DNA of 64,000 nucleotides from Rhodosorus marinus (Eukaryota > Rhodophyta > Stylonematophyceae > Stylonematales > Stylonemataceae), in assembly GCA_029953675.1 (NCBI GenBank), contig JAMWBK010000003.1, positions 2,418,001 to 2,482,000 of the forward strand, written 5' to 3'. Positions 12,042 to 26,705 of this stretch are shown here, piece after piece (within the stretch, counting starts at the first letter, position 1; every line of letters begins with the position of its first letter). The notes beneath the pieces were generated by a model. It did no database searches and had not been told where the DNA came from. It worked only from the letters and a program-made list of their open reading frames with translations. The position numbers and the translations under genes were made by a program.

Positions 12042-12863
12042 ATGGCGCATAAACCTCTTCGTATTATTCTTACCCCCGTGGTTAGATCCATACCTTCAAC
12101 GCTCGACGCCACCCCGCAAGCTTTTTGGGCTATGCACGCCTGTGGCTCAAGGCCAAGGTTTACGAAGGATGAGCAGAGTTTCATTTCAAGGCAGTTCAAT
12201 AAGCTCACGGATTTGGTCAACCGAGAATGGGATAAATCGAGTACGGCTCCTGCCCGCAGCATGCGAGGCCTTGTGTACAAGTACGGCCAAAGGGTTCTTT
12301 CCAGGATACCCAATGAAGAGTATTTGTTCCGGGACTTGAATGCTCTAGAAATCAAAGCACCGACTCTGCTGTACCCATCGAGCTTGGTGGAGGGCGAAGT
12401 GAAGCAATTCGTCCAGACCCTCGCGATAGAGCGACGGAGTCTGCATCAGCGAATGATACACGGAAGTGTTGCAGCTCTACCTTTCACCATGCTGTTCTCA
12501 ATAGTGCCAATTCTCCCAAATATTCCATTTGCGTACAACTGCATGCGGCTCTATCACCACATAACAGCTCTTAGTGGAGCGAGAAAGCTGGTGGACTTGC
12601 TCGATACGGATCGATTGAATTACGCGAAGAGCATCGAGATACAGGAAGTGCTCGACTCAATGAACCATGTGAAGGTCGACGGGTTCTCTTTTATGGACCG
12701 CGAGACAAGGGACGAACTGGGAAAAGTCTTGGATGCTCCGGACTTGTCCAAGACTTTACAACGAGCAGTTCGGCAACTGGAAGTACGCTTTGGCGTTCAC
12801 AGAAAATCTCGATCCCGGTCAGGAGACGAAGTTGCAGGAGAGGGAACGGACTTAAAACGTTGA
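12042..12863 (+). CDS. Mitochondrial K+-H+ exchange-related family protein (Mit_KHE1)
   Basis: This is an intronless frame of 273 residues. The family signature lies at about residues 145-185: a hydrophobic stretch LPFTMLFSIVPILPNIPF followed by YNCMRLYHHITALSGARKL, matching the P-x-x-P-N-x-P and R-x-x-x-H-x-x-A-x-x-G-x-x-x-L pattern of Pfam Mit_KHE1 (yeast Mrx19/Ydl183c type). The N-terminal part contains REWDKS and the conserved arrangement of basic residues before the hydrophobic patch; the C-terminus is highly charged. Family members are associated with the mitochondrial inner membrane and potassium/proton balance; the molecular activity is poorly defined. The ATG sits at the end of a G/T-rich leader. 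Confidence 0.75.
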   Translation: MAHKPLRIILTPVVRSIPSTLDATPQAFWAMHACGSRPRFTKDEQSFISRQFNKLTDLVNREWDKSSTAPARSMRGLVYKYGQRVLSRIPNEEYLFRDLNALEIKAPTLLYPSSLVEGEVKQFVQTLAIERRSLHQRMIHGSVAALPFTMLFSIVPILPNIPFAYNCMRLYHHITALSGARKLVDLLDTDRLNYAKSIEIQEVLDSMNHVKVDGFSFMDRETRDELGKVLDAPDLSKTLQRAVRQLEVRFGVHRKSRSRSGDEVAGEGTDLKR

Positions 12864-13790
12864 CACCTAACAGAGGTGGAAAACAAAAACCTTCAATTTT
12901 CGTTTGTAACATTGACGCGAACTTCAGAGCCATTGCATGGCCAAGTCGACAGTTTAGGAAGGCATATTCTTCTGTCCCCACTTCCAGAAAACGCGATCAC
13001 ATTGCAGGTACATTGAACACGGTATGAAAGCGATGAACTCATTCGTTGAGCACTCAGAGCGCTTTTCAGCGCTCAGTGCCCAAGCGTTGGACTGAAGTTG
13101 GGAGGATTTTTTTACCTTGTGGCTATTCCTATAATTTCGCTCCAAATTTTTTCTGCTGAACGAAACCAGACGACTGAAATAGACTTAGCATCGTGATTCG
13201 TAAATCATCATTTGCCAACGGCATCCTCCGTTGCGTCCAATATCGGCGTTCTAGTGTCAAAGCTGGATTGAATCGGGAGCTGTTCATCACAATACATAGA
13301 AAGTGTTTATAAGGCTATCCCTAAGTGCCTACCGGCGGAATGTGGGAGAGCAACCGCTTTCCGGAGTTTGATGCAAGTTTCAGCGTTTTGCCGATGTCTG
13401 TGGCAAACTTCATCAACTTGGAATTTAGGCTTTCGCGATATTTCCGTGGACTAGAGGAGCAGCTCGAGTGTGACCTGGACGAGATTCTGATCTTCATCTC
13501 TGCGCCACGCCAAGGCCTCCCAGTTTCTCACCGGGTAAGCAAAGATATCCCAACGTAATCCTGGGGCTTAGCGGGGTCCTCTGGCTACGGTGGTGATTGT
13601 TCCATTGCGGGTTTTAGTCACAACGGGCCTGTCCCAAAACAAGTCTCTCCGCATTGTGTATACATGCAAGCATGCCCCTCTCAGAGTGTTCAATTCTGAG
13701 GACTTGCAAAACGTTGGAGCCTGTCAAACCGTGCCCTAAATCACCTGGAGGTGCTTCTTCCTCAGGATGCGGTTACTGGGCGACACCGCC
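12864..13790. other. Intergenic region, one weak open frame
   Basis: This is convergent space between the Mit_KHE1 gene (plus) and MsrA (minus). An open frame at 13325-13558 (plus; from the ATG at 13340 it reads MWESNRFPEF...) looks moderately protein-like and ends at a possible donor (GTAAGC), but I could not find a partner exon or a known motif. It is not called a gene. Confidence 0.3.
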
Positions 13791-14649
13791 TCAGTCAGAA
13801 TTGGGCTTCGACAAACGCTGCTTGACTGCTGAAGGAATATCTGTTATCGAGAACGAAGATCCAGACTCGCCCCAAATAGACTCCAAGTACCGATCCCTGC
13901 CACAGTTTGCTCTGTAAAAGGCGTAGAGTTGCGGATTCTTCCTGTAGTAATCTTGGTGATAGTCTTCAGCCTCCCAGAAAGTCTTAAAAACCACATTCAC
14001 GAAGAAGTTTTAGAGGTTTCATCGGCCGCGAACGCCAAAGGAGAATGTCACAAGACACAGATCGGGAAGTGGAAGTGCTAACCTTTGCGGGGCTTATCTC
14101 AGTTACAATTTTCTTCCCAAACACTTTGCTCTCCTCGTATCTTTTCTTACTTGCAAGGGCAGCGACCTTTTGCTCTTCGTTCATGTAGAAGATTGCCGTT
14201 CTGTACTGTTTTCCAGTATCGCAGAACTCCTTGTTCACAGTAGTAGGGTCAATGTTGTGCCAGAATACGTCCAAAAGCTGCTCATAAGAAACTTGGCTTG
14301 GATCGTATTCAACGCGCATGCTCTCCGCATGCCCAGTTTTCCCGCTTCCCACAGCCCTGTACGTCGGATTCTGTTCGTTTCCACCGCAGTATCCGGAGGT
14401 GGTGGATTTGACTCCTGGGAGCACATCATACGGTTTTTCCATACACCAAAAGCACCCGCCAGCAAAAATAGCAACCTCGGTGTTGCCAGCCGCAGCAACA
14501 GGACCAACAAATGCCCCAGCGGATACCAAAGAAGCAAGTTTGAGGAAGTCTCGCCTAGGTTGTATCGCTGACGTTCGGCAGCAACTGCTAGCCCCTCCAC
14601 GGGCTCCAGTACGTGCCGATGGACTGATCAGAAACCCGTTCATATTCAC
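13791..14649 (-). CDS. msrA: Peptide methionine sulfoxide reductase MsrA with Tat-type leader
   Basis: Two exons, 14649..14083 and 13982..13791, are joined by a 100-nt intron in phase 0 (SPAK|TFWEAE), giving 252 residues. The MsrA signature GCFWC is at residues 65-69, followed by GYCGG, GHAE and the EYDP and DP(T)T motifs; after the intron comes the expected EDYHQDYY. It reduces methionine-S-sulfoxide using the N-terminal Cys of GCFWC. The leader is bipartite: a Ser/Arg/Ala-rich first 30 residues, then twin arginines at 32-33 followed by DFLKL and a hydrophobic run ending in VAAAG. That is a textbook twin-arginine signal, so the enzyme is predicted to go through the plastid stroma into the thylakoid lumen. 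Location is inferred, not shown. Confidence 0.9.
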
Positions 14650-16606
14650 TGGCTGCTAGATACACCTGTGAGAGGAAATCTTCTTCAATACACGACTACC
14701 CTTGACGCGCCTTCTATCAACAAACTCGAAATCCACTACCTCGTGAAAAAGCTCCCCGCCCACGCCAGCTCCAATACCCAATCGATCAATCTCACCCCAC
14801 AGTGAAGTTTGATCGGTATTAGTATGGGACGTCTGTCCCATGAACACTAATTCAGGTTGCGGTCGTAAGCTGGCGATTTCCACTTGCAGCGTTGAGCACT
14901 TGCCGTTTCGGTACAGGGTGCGCGGAAGGGAGGACATTTGCCCAGAAAGGATTTGCTGCAGTGATTAGCATGTCCCAGGTATGTGTTGTGCAATAATTTG
15001 GCAGGGGAATATTGTGGAGGGCTGCTGATGTTTTGGCGAAATTGGTCAGGGGTAGGACCCGGGGGGGATGGAGTATGTTCACGCCAGGGCTTGATCTTGT
15101 TGGTCCTCCGGAGAGTTTTTTGAGAGAAGAAAAAAGCTTTTTGACCCGGGGTCTGTGAAAGGATGTATGCTCAACCGGGCTGTTATCCCAGCAAATCGCC
15201 GAGTCAACGGTGTCGTAGTACCTAGCTTCGTTTGTGTTTGATGCAATGCTCACCAGCTCGGTCTGGTCTTGGGAAGCATTTACGGGAGGCTCCTTAAGGA
15301 GAACGTTTACTCCCTTCTGGAAAGCCTCATCCGTGTGAAAGCGGGTGGCTGTTCGTTTCGTAGTGGTTGGTGTTCGGAATTAGGGGAATATAACAAAGCG
15401 CTGGCTTTGCGGCCGTGTTCGCTACGTTCCTCTCGCACCTTCGCCATTTAAAGCCTGGACTGCTGCGCCCTTGTATATTACAGACCAGAGATTAGCAACT
15501 GGATGCCGGTTGCCAGGCACACAAGTTCATCCCTCATCTCAAAACTCCCATTTTCAAATATTAAAATCCATTCCTACGCTTCGCGTGCTCCTACACCTCA
15601 CCAAAGGGACCCAACGTCTTCGGTAAACGCTTGAGAAATCCATGATGACCTGCGACCTCAGGTCATACACAGAAGAATCCTTCCAGCTCTTCCACCGCGA
15701 GATATGGGTACCAACCTGACTCTTTAAGCACTCACATATGAAGTACATATCAAACCGAGTTTAGAAACCTCTCACATTCAGACCCCCAGCAAAGGCACAT
15801 TACCTGTTGCTGGAGCACTAGATCACTAATCCCACGTTCAATGACATGCCTCATCGGATCCATTGATTCAAAATGGCCTAAGTCCGTTGGCCGAAATTCG
15901 ACCAATAAAAACCAGACCACTGTCCCTTTCCAAAAAGAATTAAAATAAATATCCAAAGCCATCTCCAATATTTCCAGAACTTTAACTGCCAATTCAATTT
16001 GCATCACCCGTCGCTTCCATTATTAGAAAAATAGAAACTTCTTCCTTCATCCGATTTCATAAAAGCAAAATCGACGTGGGGAAGGGGTTAAAATAGTACG
16101 CATAGTCTATTTAATAGTAATATTAATATTTAATAAACATATTGATGGTTTCTAGAAGGACGGAAAGAGGGGGGTTTAATTTTTGTTTCCAGTGGAGTCG
16201 ATGGGGTTAAGGGGGGTAAGAAAAGCTGGAATTGAGGAGCGTTTTTTGTGGAAAACAAGTTAATTGATATGAAAATTGAGGAAACCCGAGTTTACCGGTT
16301 CTGAAACCTTTGAAATTCCTCTGGGGCCACAGGTTTGTCTTGACGCTGGCACCCGCCGTTTTTCATAAAATGGGGTGAAGACGCTTAAATTGACTTTGGG
16401 AAAGGATGGGAAGGAATACTTATAAAGCTGTTCTGAGAGGGGAGGAAAGCTTTTGCGGAGACTGGGTGGAGGGGATGTTGGGAACGTAGATGAGGTGTGT
16501 GGGTATTCTGTAGTTATTCTAGGTTTGTTTAGTTGAGTGTTGAGAGGTGAAAGGGCTTTGGGCTTTCTTTTATTTGTTTTGTTGCGGGGGGAAAATTGAT
16601 TCAGCG
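14650..16606. other. Intergenic region; weak minus-strand frame next to MsrA
   Basis: A minus-strand frame (14937..14656, 93 codons) ends 6 bp before the MsrA start. It has a fairly protein-like middle (FMGQTSHTNTDQTSLWGEID) but matches nothing I know. It could be a small gene, a 5' part of another gene, or chance. From 16000 to 16180 the DNA is AT-rich. From about 16190 to 16600 the plus strand becomes G-rich, serving as the leader of the helicase gene. Confidence 0.35.
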
Positions 16607-19942
<3,336 letters not shown>

Positions 19943-20637
19943 ATTTCCTCTTGTTCAATCCCAGTCCGTCACTTTCACTGAGAAGGCTCGAGGCAGGGAC
20001 TCTACGGAAGGACCCATTGATGCTCAGGCCCTTCGCAGCTCCCACGAAAGTCAAAGCCCCCTCCCAACCGTCCATGAGTCCACATTCAAGCAATTCAACA
20101 TGTAGGAAATACTTTCACTTGGCTTTACCCGTGCTCCGTTACCACTTCACCTGTGCTGAGGAAGTGAGCCATGCTAACATTGAAAGGGTTAATCACCAGT
20201 TTTGAGCCTTTAGGGGTTATTAGCAAAGCTCTTTTATCGGGTAGTAAATATCCACTAATGTTGTCATTAAATCCAAAATTTGTAGTAGACATTGTTTCAC
20301 GAGCAAGCGCAGTAGACTCGAAAGGATCAGTCGATTAAGCCGGTCTGACGTGGTGGTTCATATTGAGCCATCCAGCACAACAAGTCTGAGCAACTGCCCG
20401 CAGATGAGTGCGCCTCTGATCCTCCATTCAGAGCACGCGTGTGATGTATTTAGGTTGACTTAGAACCTCGATTGAAATTGGCCATTTGCGCTTTCTAGTT
20501 CATATGTCTGTCATGAAAGCATCTGAATATCATTGGCAAGTTTCAAGCGGTTTTCAAATCCTATCAAGAAACTCGAAAGTGAGCAAACTGCCATCCGCGG
20601 ACTAGAAATCCCGTTGAACTTACCAGTGCAAACCACG
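19943..20637. other. Intergenic 3' region between convergent genes
   Basis: This is shared 3' space of the helicase (plus) and TOM22 (minus). No gene or notable repeat was seen. Confidence 0.5.
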
Positions 20638-20961
20638 TCACTTGGATGCGGTTGAGGAATCGCCACTGGGGGCAGTCTCTCCAGGAGGGTTTTCCATGAG
20701 CGGAAACTTCCCATCTCCGGCAGGCAACGGGTTAAGCTCACGATCCACGGCGAATAACGCAGGAAGAATCCCAACCACCATTGCAGTGCCGACAACCCAC
20801 GCAGCGCTTCCGGCCGCTCCAGCTGCCGAGACAGTCAGCCGAGAAACGTACGAGGTAGCCGCAACGCATTTGCTGTACGCATCAGAGGATAGAACCGTCT
20901 CTCTCACTTCCTCGTACATCCCAAATGCTCTAGCGAACAGGTCATTGTTCTCGTCTGCCAT
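20638..20961 (-). CDS. TOM22: Mitochondrial import receptor subunit TOM22 (plant Tom9-like)
   Basis: This is a single exon of 107 residues. After an acidic start (MADENNDLF) comes an amphipathic helix and then the family core at about residues 43-75: a Ala/Gly-rich segment, AAWVVGT, a hydrophobic run VVGILPALF and the conserved VDRE. This is the arrangement of Tom22: cytosolic helix, one tail-type membrane span with a mid-span Pro, then a short intermembrane-space tail. The acidic cytosolic domain is short, as in plant Tom9. Function: central organiser and presequence receptor of the TOM complex in the outer mitochondrial membrane. The frame stays open upstream, but that adds an unlikely hydrophobic leader; the ATG at 20961 is preferred. 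Identification is by pattern. Confidence 0.75.
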   Translation of the reverse strand: MADENNDLFARAFGMYEEVRETVLSSDAYSKCVAATSYVSRLTVSAAGAAGSAAWVVGTAMVVGILPALFAVDRELNPLPAGDGKFPLMENPPGETAPSGDSSTASK

Positions 20962-22578
20962 CTTGACCGCCAGATATCCTATCAGCGCCGGTAACAAACA
21001 AGCAAACCAAAAAAAAAGCAAAGACAATACCTTCCTGCTCCTCTTTCTTTCAAAGCCCCGAGCTCAGATCAAATTCACCTCTTCACGATGCCCATAGTAA
21101 GCCAAAACAAGAGAGCAAATACACACACCCTCTTCCCCGTTCCCCAACTCATCTTCCGCAGGATACCTTTTCCGTGAGCATGGTCATCCGACATGCCCCG
21201 ACCGATCTGTAAATCGACTGAATAATCAATCTCTGTCCTTCTTATCAGTCATTTTCTCACCCAGTTTTCACGTCACCCGCGGGGGCAATTTCTCAAATCC
21301 AAAAAGAAAAATCGAATCTCTAAATCGAACATATAACTACATACAGAAAATATTAAGGGGTAAAACCATAGCAATCAACTTATGAATGCATATATATTGT
21401 TTCGTCGAAGTAAATATTAAGTTTCTTGTTGAGAGAAATGATAATTAAAGTGGAGGAGGGGTGAAAAAGCGCTGGATTAACTTTTCTGCAGGTGAGCAAA
21501 AGTCGGCCGGAGGAGGGAGCGGGGGGGAGGTTGCGTTGGGGTTTCCAGATGTTCGATGAAGCAGGTCAGCTCTCTCTGTTTTGTAGTTCTATAGGAGTTG
21601 TATTGGAGTTGTGCGTGTGTGTGTGTGTGTATACTGTGAGAGAGAAAGGGAACAGGAACGCGTCCATGGAGGTGAAAGATCCTCCCCTTTCTTCACCGCT
21701 CTTCTTCTCCCACTCTCTCTTATCTCGTGAAAACCAAAGAAATATATAACAACCCTCTCTTCATTCTTGGCTTTTTGGTTTCCCCTTCCCACCCCCACCC
21801 ACCCCCCAATCCAACTAGCAGCTCGTTCGAACTAAACAAACTATTTCCAAAAAAATTACACAACAGGACAAGCCCCTAACAAAACCCGCAAAATACTCTT
21901 TGAATAGCTATTACAGTAGTTTTTAAGGTACTATACCAATCCAATACATACTCAACCCTCCCTTCCCTCCCCCCCTCCTCAACCCACCCCGCTCCTCTCC
22001 AAAGGCGTCTACTGTCAAAGGAGGGAAAAATTATTACCTTTGCTTTGGGGGGAGTGTGGGGAGGGAAAGAAAGAATGAAGATGGTCGATATGTGTTTGGG
22101 GGAGGTTGGAGCTTTTTGCTTTTCTTTCGAGGTAGAATAGAATTTCTATTCGGGGTATGAATTATTTGCTCTGGTGAGGGGAGAGAGGGCGGATTTGCTG
22201 GAAAGGTGTGGAGTAGGAGCGGAGGGATAAGATTGATGGAGGTTGTTAGTGGAATGTTTTGAGGAGGTGAGAGGATGGTTTGATTGGGGGTGGGGAGGGG
22301 ATGGAGGAGGGGGTTGGGTGAAGCCGGTTGGCGAAGCAGTTTAGGGTGGGTTTAGTGGTCGAATTGGGATTTGGGTTTTGGTTTTTTTTCCTTGTTTGGA
22401 CGGGGCGGGGTGAGGTACCCGGATCTGTTTGGCGGTGTGTTTGGGTAGGGTGGTTTCTTTTTTTTTTGGTTTTCATTGGGAGTTAGTCCGGGGCATGAGC
22501 GTCTGGGGTAGGAAAGGAATTGGAAAGGGAGTTAGCTTACCGCTGTGCTCCGCGTGATTTTGGGAAATACGGTCGATC
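20962..22578. other. Divergent intergenic region with opposite C-rich and G-rich halves
   Basis: This separates TOM22 (minus) from CK2 alpha (plus). On the plus strand, 21000-21150 and 21660-22020 are C-rich, while 22030-22520 is strongly G-rich and C-poor. These fit the leader composition of a leftward and a rightward transcript respectively. A (GT)n tract lies at 21614-21630. The plus-strand frame around 21492 and proline-rich minus-strand frames opposite the G-rich half are composition artefacts. Confidence 0.5.
21614..21630. repeat. (GT)n microsatellite
   Basis: A pure alternating GT run of about 16 bases (broken once at its left end). Confidence 0.8.
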
Positions 22579-24636
22579 ATGGCTGATGCAAACGATAACA
22601 CCGCTGAGGTTTCGACGCAGATTCGTCAACAGAGAAATTTTCAGGTGCATCCCACTGAGCGCAACTGGCAGCAAGAGTGAGTTCCCCAACCTTCCCCCCT
22701 TCCTCGTTTTTGCACTCCCTGCATCTGAAGATACAGATTTCGCGAAAACTGCGTCTGATCCAGACCTAATAGGCGACGACAAGTCTTCTCGTAAGGACAA
22801 TGCGGAACTTTGCTCACTGAGCAGAGTTTGTTTTCTCACGTTTTCAGTGCCCAAAGGAGGTTTGAGTTTGGTGCAGCGGGCCCCGCCGGACCAGAAAGCG
22901 CTTCCCGGAGAAAACGAAGAGAGCGGGGAGGATGCGTTTCTGTTTCCAAAGTATACAGAGACGTCAATCTCTTGAAGAGTCAGGATTATTGGGACTACGA
23001 TACTTTATCGATCAGCTGGGGGTACGTAGCGAATCTAGCCAATCTCGCTTCAGCGAAGGCCATGATTTTGCGGTCAGCTCATATGCTGAATCTCTTTGAA
23101 CGCCTTTGAAACGAGCCAGGAACCAAGATGATTATGAAGTCATTCGAAAAGTCGGAAGAGGCAAGTACAGTGATGTGTTTGAGGGTGTGAGTATTGTCAG
23201 CGGAGAGAAGGTTATTATTAAGGTAGGAAAAACTGGAATTGACACTTCCAGTGTCAATTCCAGGGGTAACCGGGTGTCCTGAGAATTGTTCCGGTGCGGT
23301 CCGGATGGAGCCGGAAGGGACGCACTTTGTGCTCCATGTTTAATTCTTACCGATTGTTTCTCAGAATCCGCTTGGGGGACAGATGTCTATACCGATTTAA
23401 TCGACAATTTGTTACTGTGGTGGTGCTAAAATTGCATGCTCTTTTCCTTCTCCCACGTGCAGATTTTGAAACCAGTTCGTAAAAGAAAAATCAAGAGGGA
23501 GATAAAGATTTTGCAATGTCTTCGAGGAGGCACCAACGTCATACAACTGTTAGACATCGTGCGGGACCCCCAGTCCAAAGTTCCCAGCTTGATCTTTGAG
23601 GCAGTTAACAACGTTGACTTCAAGGTGAGGAATTCGTTCACTGCGCTGTTCTTTTGTGGATGTCAAGTTGTCTAAATGCTGGCCCGCAATACTCAGGTTC
23701 TCTATCCCAAGTTCACAAACTACGATGTAAAGTTTTATGCGTATGAAGTCCTACGAGCCTTGGACTATGCTCACTCCAATGGTATCATGCATCGTGATGT
23801 TAAGCCTCACAATGTCATGATAGACCACGAGCAGCGAAAGCTACGTCTAATTGATTGGGGCTTGGCCGAATTTTACTTTCCCAACAAAGAATATAATGTT
23901 CGAGTTGCGTCACGATACTTCAAGGTCTCGTACTCTGTCCAAATCTCCCTCTTAATTCTAGCCTTCTGCTTCCCATTTAATTTTCTGAATGAAGCTCTGC
24001 TTCCAACGTCTCAGGGACCAGAACTGCTCGTAGATCTTCAGGACTACGATTACGGGTTGGACATATGGAGTCTTGGGTGCATGCTGGCGGGCATGCTCTT
24101 CCGTAGAGAGCCTTTTTTCCACGGGCATGACAATCAAGACCAGTTGGTGAAGATTGCCAGAGTACTCGGCACAAGCGATCTGTATACATACTTGGACAAG
24201 TACGGAATCGAACTGGACCCAAGCTATAGGGATAGAATTGGGGTTCATCCGAAGAAGCAGTGGGAGTATTTTATTTCGCACGACAACAGAAATCTAGTTT
24301 CGGCGGTAAGTTTGCAACGCGATCTTAACCCAGAGAGCGATGTTTGAGCGGTTGACGGCCATAGCTGTGCCCTGAGCGATATCTTGGGTGATGAGGAGTT
24401 GCTGCTAGTGTATTGCGAGCGGAGTTAGACGCTGATTGGTAGTCCCATGTTATCCGCATATACAGGACGCTCTTAGTCTACTTGACAAGATGTTGAGGTA
24501 TGATCATGCAGAGCGCATCACTGCGAAGGAGGCGATGAAGCACTTTTTCTTCGATGCTGTTCGTAGAGCTTTTGAGCCGAACAGTGCACCGGCTGCAACG
24601 CAATCGGGAGACATTATGAGCACGGGGTCTGAATAA
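22579..24636 (+). CDS. CKA: Casein kinase 2, catalytic subunit alpha
   Basis: Seven exons give 408 residues: 22579-22676, 22848-23021, 23120-23222, 23463-23624, 23697-23924, 24015-24305 and 24466-24636; all phases agree. Diagnostic CK2 features are VYRDVN and DYWDY before the kinase domain, [11 protein letters not shown], the ATP-binding Lys 125 in VIIK, the basic cluster [13 protein letters not shown] that recognises acidic substrates, HRDVKPHN (catalytic Asp 213), DWG (232-234, in place of DFG), [13 protein letters not shown] and the C-terminal [17 protein letters not shown]2 is a constitutive Ser/Thr kinase of nucleus and cytosol, usually with a beta subunit (not in this window). The N-terminus carries about 60 extra residues, Gln- then Arg-rich, not seen in the canonical short form. 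The start follows a G-rich leader and reads ATCATGGC. Confidence 0.95.
23233..23263. repeat. Perfect hairpin with 14-bp arms in CK2 alpha intron 3
   Basis: CTGGAATTGACACT and AGTGTCAATTCCAG are exact inverted copies around a 3-nt loop. The hairpin begins 10 nt after the donor of a 240-nt intron, the longest in this gene. In RNA it would form a strong stem next to the 5' splice site. Confidence 0.75.
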
Positions 24637-25503
24637 CTGTTCATCCCCAATGATGCTAACATGTAGAAAGTCGTTTGCAAAAAAAAGGTCAAAAACATAC
24701 CCACCTCCGTATCCTGGTGGAATTTTTTCCCAAAGCGCCACCGCTGGACGACGGATGTGCACCCGCAGAGGGTTTTTTGTTTTGCCCACGATGGGCATCC
24801 GAAGGGATACTCGTAAATATAGATGAAAATATAAATTCGTCAAAAACACTGGATGGTTACTTTCGCGCCCTCGTCGCTCACAGTTTGTAGGTCGAGGAGT
24901 GGCGAAGTGCAGTCCTGCAAAGCGCCCGCTCGCGAATCTATGAACCCATTCATATGTGGAGCTTCAGTCAGTGCTAGAATGGGTCAGGATACGGATCTTC
25001 AGGGCTTTTAGTCACATCCACACCGGCCGAGAGTTTTACGGGCCTATGGTTGTGTACCCAAGCGAAGCAATTTTAGCGGAAATTCTCTGGGTAGACACTT
25101 CGTACTTCATCTCGCTCTGTTCATTGTCCTAGTTCCCGGAGAGGTCACCCCGGTGAGTGTGGTGGACAGAAGCAAACCTCTGTTGTTCTGAAGGTGCAGG
25201 GTCTAGCTTCAGTGAAGACATTGGCAAAAGCTTACTCACTGTTTCGAGAAGGTTTTTCGGACCAGTTTGCATTGTGCGTGTTGAGAAAGCCTGGAGTGAA
25301 AAAGTCACCCTCAAGCGCCTGCTGATGCGGATTCCCTCCTCATTGTCTGGTGGAGGTGTTTAAACACTTTGGCATTGATAAAGCTCAAGGTCTGGACGTG
25401 ACGTCAGTGAAGTTTAGCGGTTTTTTGTTTTAAGAGACTTTGTTTTCACACGATTGAGTAATCCTGGATAGGGCTTAGGCGTGACGGCTCTTAGTCCAGA
25501 ACG
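24637..25503. other. Intergenic region, no gene seen
   Basis: This is space between CK2 alpha and profilin. No recognisable coding region, repeat array or RNA gene was found. Confidence 0.5.
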
Positions 25504-26268
25504 ATGAGCGGGTGGGAAAATGTGAGCATATCTTTCGAGCCCGTTTCAGGCTTTGTCATATCGGGACGAATGGACCCTGCTCATGTGCATACAGTTCGTC
25601 CGTTTATTTCCTGTGCAAACAGTACACTGGCAAAATGCAGGCTGAAGGCTGCTACAAGAGCGCCATCGTTGGTCACAACGGCGTGACCTGGGCTCACACT
25701 GGAGGTTTTAGAGTACGCGAAGCAGCGCAGAAAACTCCAGAAAGATACAGTTTTGTATTTGCGTTTCCGAGCTTTCCGACCGCTTTGTTTGATCGAATTG
25801 GTTCGAGTTCCAGGTCCTAAATATGGCTCCTTTTGTGACGCAGATAAGAGAAGAGGAGGTAGCACATGTCTTGGAAATCCTGAAGGAAGATGACATGCAC
25901 GAGCTTCAGAGCGGATTCAACGTAGCTGGGAAGCCCTTCGCATTTATCCGCGGGGAATTTAATTACGATGATGATTACGAGCTGACCTGGTTCGTGGGAA
26001 GGCATAAGCGCGTAAGGTTCACTCCATACGCGTCGATAGAGAAAACGCTTGTGCTTATTCAGTGTACCCCCGTTTTTCTTCGCCTACCCTATGTTTTTGG
26101 ATGTTACGTTCTTAGCGAGGGAAGCTCAGCGAAGGAGTTCTGATCATCGTGACAGAAAGGACGGTCATATTTGGCGTCCACAACGCTGCGTTCACCAGCA
26201 AATGTTTCGGGAACGCCCTTCTCAAAACATCACGCATGGCGCAGGGCATGGTTCAAAAAGGATTCTAA
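25504..26268 (+). CDS. PFN: Profilin
   Basis: Four exons (25504-25521, 25623-25712, 25814-26011 and 26116-26268) encode 152 residues, all introns in phase 0. The very short first exon, MSGWEN, matches the N-terminal poly-proline-binding start (MS-x-W) of profilins. The second exon gives GCYKSAIVGHNGVTWAHTGGF, matching the conserved K-A-x-I-x-x-x-D/N-G-x-x-W-A-x-s-x-x-F block. Later come KPFAFIRGEF, GVLIIVTERTVIFGVH (the G-x-x-I-x-x-T-x-x-x-x-x-G strand) and a C-terminal amphipathic helix ending in KGF. Profilin binds actin monomers, poly-proline proteins and phosphoinositides in the cytosol. The protein is slightly longer than usual (120-140) because of a DDMHELQS...EFNYDDD loop region. The small exons rest on splice-site reading and remain to be confirmed by transcripts. 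Confidence 0.75.
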
Positions 26269-26705
26269 CCCTAGCAAGACTGCCTCGGCTGTCGACTTGA
26301 GGTTTCCATGGCCGGCTGTAATCTCACACAAGCACAACGCGACCGGTCGGTTGCTTTCTGTCCTCATGCTCTTGGACACAAGTAGGCCCTTGGATCTATT
26401 CGGTACTACCCTTGAAACCTATCTAGTCCTCGGAGGGCTCCTCAAAGGGGGTAACAGTTGCAAACCCATCTCATCGATTTGATGGAGGTTATCTTGTCAG
26501 CCTGAACTCATCGGTACCAATGGAGAAATTTTTGGGGGCGCCTCCAAAGACTGATGGATTGCAACCAACGGATAAACCTGCTTGTTCTTTTGAATGTCAT
26601 GTTTTAAGGTTCCGGTGACCACTCTTTCTTCATAATGGAATTAACTGTATAAAATCTCTATTGAGTTCTAGGACGGACTAGATTGGAGAGGTGCGGTTTG
26701 GATCC
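26269..26705. other. Intergenic 3' region between convergent genes
   Basis: This is shared 3' space of profilin (plus) and the thioesterase (minus). If the thioesterase has a spliced C-terminus, an exon could lie near 26590-26635. Confidence 0.4.

Noticed and set aside
13325-13558. Plus-strand frame beginning MPTGGMWESNRF
   Set aside because: Protein-like composition and a possible donor at its end, but no partner exon, motif or leader; left uncalled.
22246-22476. Proline- and Thr-rich minus-strand frame
   Set aside because: Product of the C-poor leader strand before CK2 alpha; the same artefact occurs at 43956-44377.
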